This document shows positions 20,001 to 21,529 of a stretch of 21,529 nt of DNA, piece by piece. The translations under genes were made by a program, and so were the position numbers. The stretch lies in NCBI GenBank assembly GCA_015146655.1, contig VKHL01000267.1, positions 1 through 21,529 of the forward strand, given 5' to 3'. The notes beneath the pieces were generated by a model that made no database searches, was not told the DNA's origin, and saw only the letters and a list, made by a program, of their open reading frames with translations. Within the stretch, counting starts at the first letter, position 1; every line of letters starts with the position of its first letter. Source of the stretch: Ochromonas danica. Taxonomy: Eukaryota > Sar > Chrysophyceae > Chromulinales > Chromulinaceae.

Positions 20001-20625
20001 TGCTCAATGTGTTACAACGTATTGTTGGAACCAAGAGCTTGGAGATTAAAGTTGATAACATGGAAATGTACAACTTCCAACCTCGCATCTGTCTATTGGA
20101 AATTGTTCAAACTATGCTACATTTTCATGCAGAGCCTCCATTCTGGAATGCTGTAGCGCGAGATGCTTTCTATAGTGATGGGGGTCCATTGCGAAAGGCT
20201 ATTTCCACAGTCATACGTTTGGGTCTGCTTAGTAATGAGGATGTAGATCAACTCCGTCTTCTCTACGAACATGTTCAGAAATGTCGTGCAGAGGTGGTGG
20301 ATCTTGATTCTTTAGTTGAAGATGCTCCATTTGAATTCTTGGACCCACTTATGGATACTTTAATGCGTGATCCTGTTCGTTTACCAACTTCCAAGACTGT
20401 GGTTGATCGTTCCACGATTGCTCAGCATTTGCTAAATGTGGAGACAGGTTGGTCTAATTCGCTACGCTGTTTTTGGTTAAGTAGATAAGTCTCATCGTTT
20501 TGTTCTCTTGATGTTTCTTTGTAGATCCTTTCAATCGCCAGCCGTTGACAATCGACATGGTGGAACCTCAACCAGAGCTCAAAGCGAAGATCCAAGCCTG
20601 GCTGGATAGCAAACTCAAGAAATGA
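17008..20625 (+). CDS. UBE4: Ubiquitin conjugation factor E4 (UFD2/UBE4), U-box ligase
   Basis: Extends ubiquitin chains on Cdc48/p97-bound substrates (family knowledge). Four exons: 17008-17124, 17191-19331, 19402-20447 and 20525-20625, with introns of 66, 70 and 77 nt. They give 1134 aa, within the family range (about 960-1300). Exon 1 plus the start of exon 2 produces [15 protein letters not shown], the conserved N-terminal basic motif of UBE4B. A poly-Asn run follows (about 49-58). The central part is the helical Ufd2 core ([16 protein letters not shown]..., [15 protein letters not shown]..., [19 protein letters not shown]...). The C-terminal U-box, about 1063-1134, reads [18 protein letters not shown]...[11 protein letters not shown]...[10 protein letters not shown]...[11 protein letters not shown], with no zinc ligands, as expected. 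The last exon supplies the second half of the U-box, which fixes that splice. The ATG at 17008 is chosen because it allows the EEIRRRR motif; the next frame ATG, at 17227, would lose it. Confidence 0.97.
17233..17266 (+). repeat. AAY trinucleotide run encoding poly-Asn in UBE4
   Basis: A run of AAC/AAT codons just after the conserved N-terminal basic motif of UBE4. It codes for asparagine-rich disordered sequence and is probably length-variable. Confidence 0.8.
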
Positions 20626-20791
20626 GTGTCTTAATGTACAAACCTTCTATCGATCAATGTCGGGCTGACACAATAAGCTAAATGCAAAATGTTAATTATT
20701 CGCTTAAAATCAACCAATAATTACTTGCACACCTCCACCTCTAGAAGTCCATCACAGCAGCTACTTCTTAAGTTAATATTAGTTGTTGGAT
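20626..20791. other. UBE4 3' flank
   Basis: AT-rich sequence following the UBE4 stop, presumed 3' untranslated region and terminator. No gene is seen. Confidence 0.5.
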
Positions 20792-21270
20792 TTAATGGAA
20801 GCCATAAGGTGAAAGTTTTTCCTGAACGACGAGTGTTCGCACTCGTTCGCTCCAATAGTTCAGCATGTGCGCGGAATCGATCAATACACAGAAATCGTCA
20901 CTACTATCCCGGAAAGTGGTTGGACGAGAAGTCCATAACACCCGCACGAATACTATTTCGTCCACTTTGCAGCCCATAGAATTAGCAAACAATACCTCTC
21001 GCGCGCGCGCATTTTCGCCACTGGATCACCAACCGAGCTTTTGGATAGTCCCAGCTTGACCTGAATCCTGACTACAATAAACTTCTTCCCAATTTTCCCA
21101 ATTTCTGACAACTCCAAAATAGTAATACTCACAACATTTCGCTCCTGCAATTCATGAGTTGTATTCCTTACAATTCCATGATAGCAAATCTCATCAGTGG
21201 ATTTACGGAACGTCAGCTTTCCGAGCTCCTTGATGGCTAGACCGGGAATCTCCTTGATTAGTCACGAGAG
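20792..21270 (-). pseudogene. Decayed coding sequence of unknown family
   Basis: On the minus strand a protein-like stretch runs from about 21270 (IPGLAIKELGKLTFRK, then HELQERNVVSITILELSEIGK, then KKFIVVRIQVKLGLSKSS) to a CG dinucleotide run near 21000. In another frame a further protein-like stretch (GCKVDEIVFVRVLWTSRP, then DDFCVLIDSAHMLNYWSERV) continues to a stop at about 20792. There is no good start codon or splice site to join them. I do not recognise the family. The composition and charge pattern look like a soluble alpha/beta protein. It may be a broken host gene or an old insertion. The alternative is chance open frames. Confidence 0.4.
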
Positions 21271-21529
21271 ATTCCACAACAAGACCTTCGTTCACTTCGT
21301 CCATTGATGCGTTGTGGGGATAAAATAAAGAAACTTGCTCTATGTTAAGTTATAGTATGTTAAGCTCTATGTATGTTGCGCTGGTATAGTTGAGTTTAAC
21401 GATGGTGCGGTACAGCTACTGCATATGTCGGACTTGCTGTGCTGCATGCTATTATTTGAAAAGTCTGGTGTAGAAGAGTCTCTTACGACGATTCGCTGGA
21501 TTTGTTTTCCACACCAGTCCACACCGGGC
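21271..21529. other. Right-end sequence without recognisable gene
   Basis: Short direct repeats of TATGTTAAG and CTCTATGT occur at about 21338-21375. No coding frame, RNA gene or promoter element is convincing, and the window ends here. Confidence 0.45.

Noticed and set aside
1-21529. CRISPR array, operon or bacterial-type elements
   Set aside because: No regularly spaced repeats exist, and the spliceosomal introns and gene families show a eukaryotic nuclear genome.

Overview
This is nuclear DNA from a microbial eukaryote. The coding genes are recognisable eukaryotic housekeeping families. They are broken by short GT-AG introns, mostly 59-92 nt, with strong GTAAGT/GTGAGC-type donors. Codon use is standard, with TAA, TAG and TGA all ending genes. 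The permease belongs to a branch I associate with oomycetes and other protists, and the two-BTB architecture also suggests a protist. I cannot place the lineage more closely (amoebozoan, rhizarian, stramenopile and heterolobosean origins all remain possible), but it is not animal or plant.

Layout, left to right. An intronless UBX-domain protein with two zinc-finger-like motifs (+, 300-1403) converges on a 7-exon importin beta (-, 2027-5017). Next come an amino-acid/ethanolamine-type permease (-, 5603-7674) and a nuclear nucleoplasmin-FKBP prolyl isomerase (-, 8193-9316). About 100 bp upstream of the FKBP start codon lies a 1.36-kb element with terminal inverted repeats (9420-10780). A GC-rich fragment of a retroelement nuclease region follows (10834-11478). 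Then there is an MSP (VAP-like) domain gene directly followed by, and probably spliced into, a protein with two T1-type BTB domains (-, 11747-14670). Two fold-back repeats fill the intergenic stretch 14861-15238. A two-cluster TPR co-chaperone (-, 15474-16661) is divergent from UBE4/UFD2, the U-box E4 ubiquitin ligase (+, 17008-20625). The right end carries only decayed coding sequence and no intact gene.

Functionally, the UBX protein and UBE4 belong to the Cdc48/p97-ubiquitin pathway. The TPR protein is an Hsp70/Hsp90 adaptor and the FKBP a nuclear chaperone/isomerase, so protein quality control is well represented, although nothing shows the genes are co-regulated. The most unusual items are the UBX protein, which combines a PBZ-like finger, a UBZ-like finger, a UBX domain and a C-terminal SUMO-interaction motif; the probable MSP-BTB fusion; and the uncharacterised inverted-repeat element with a doubled 13-bp unit in each terminus.
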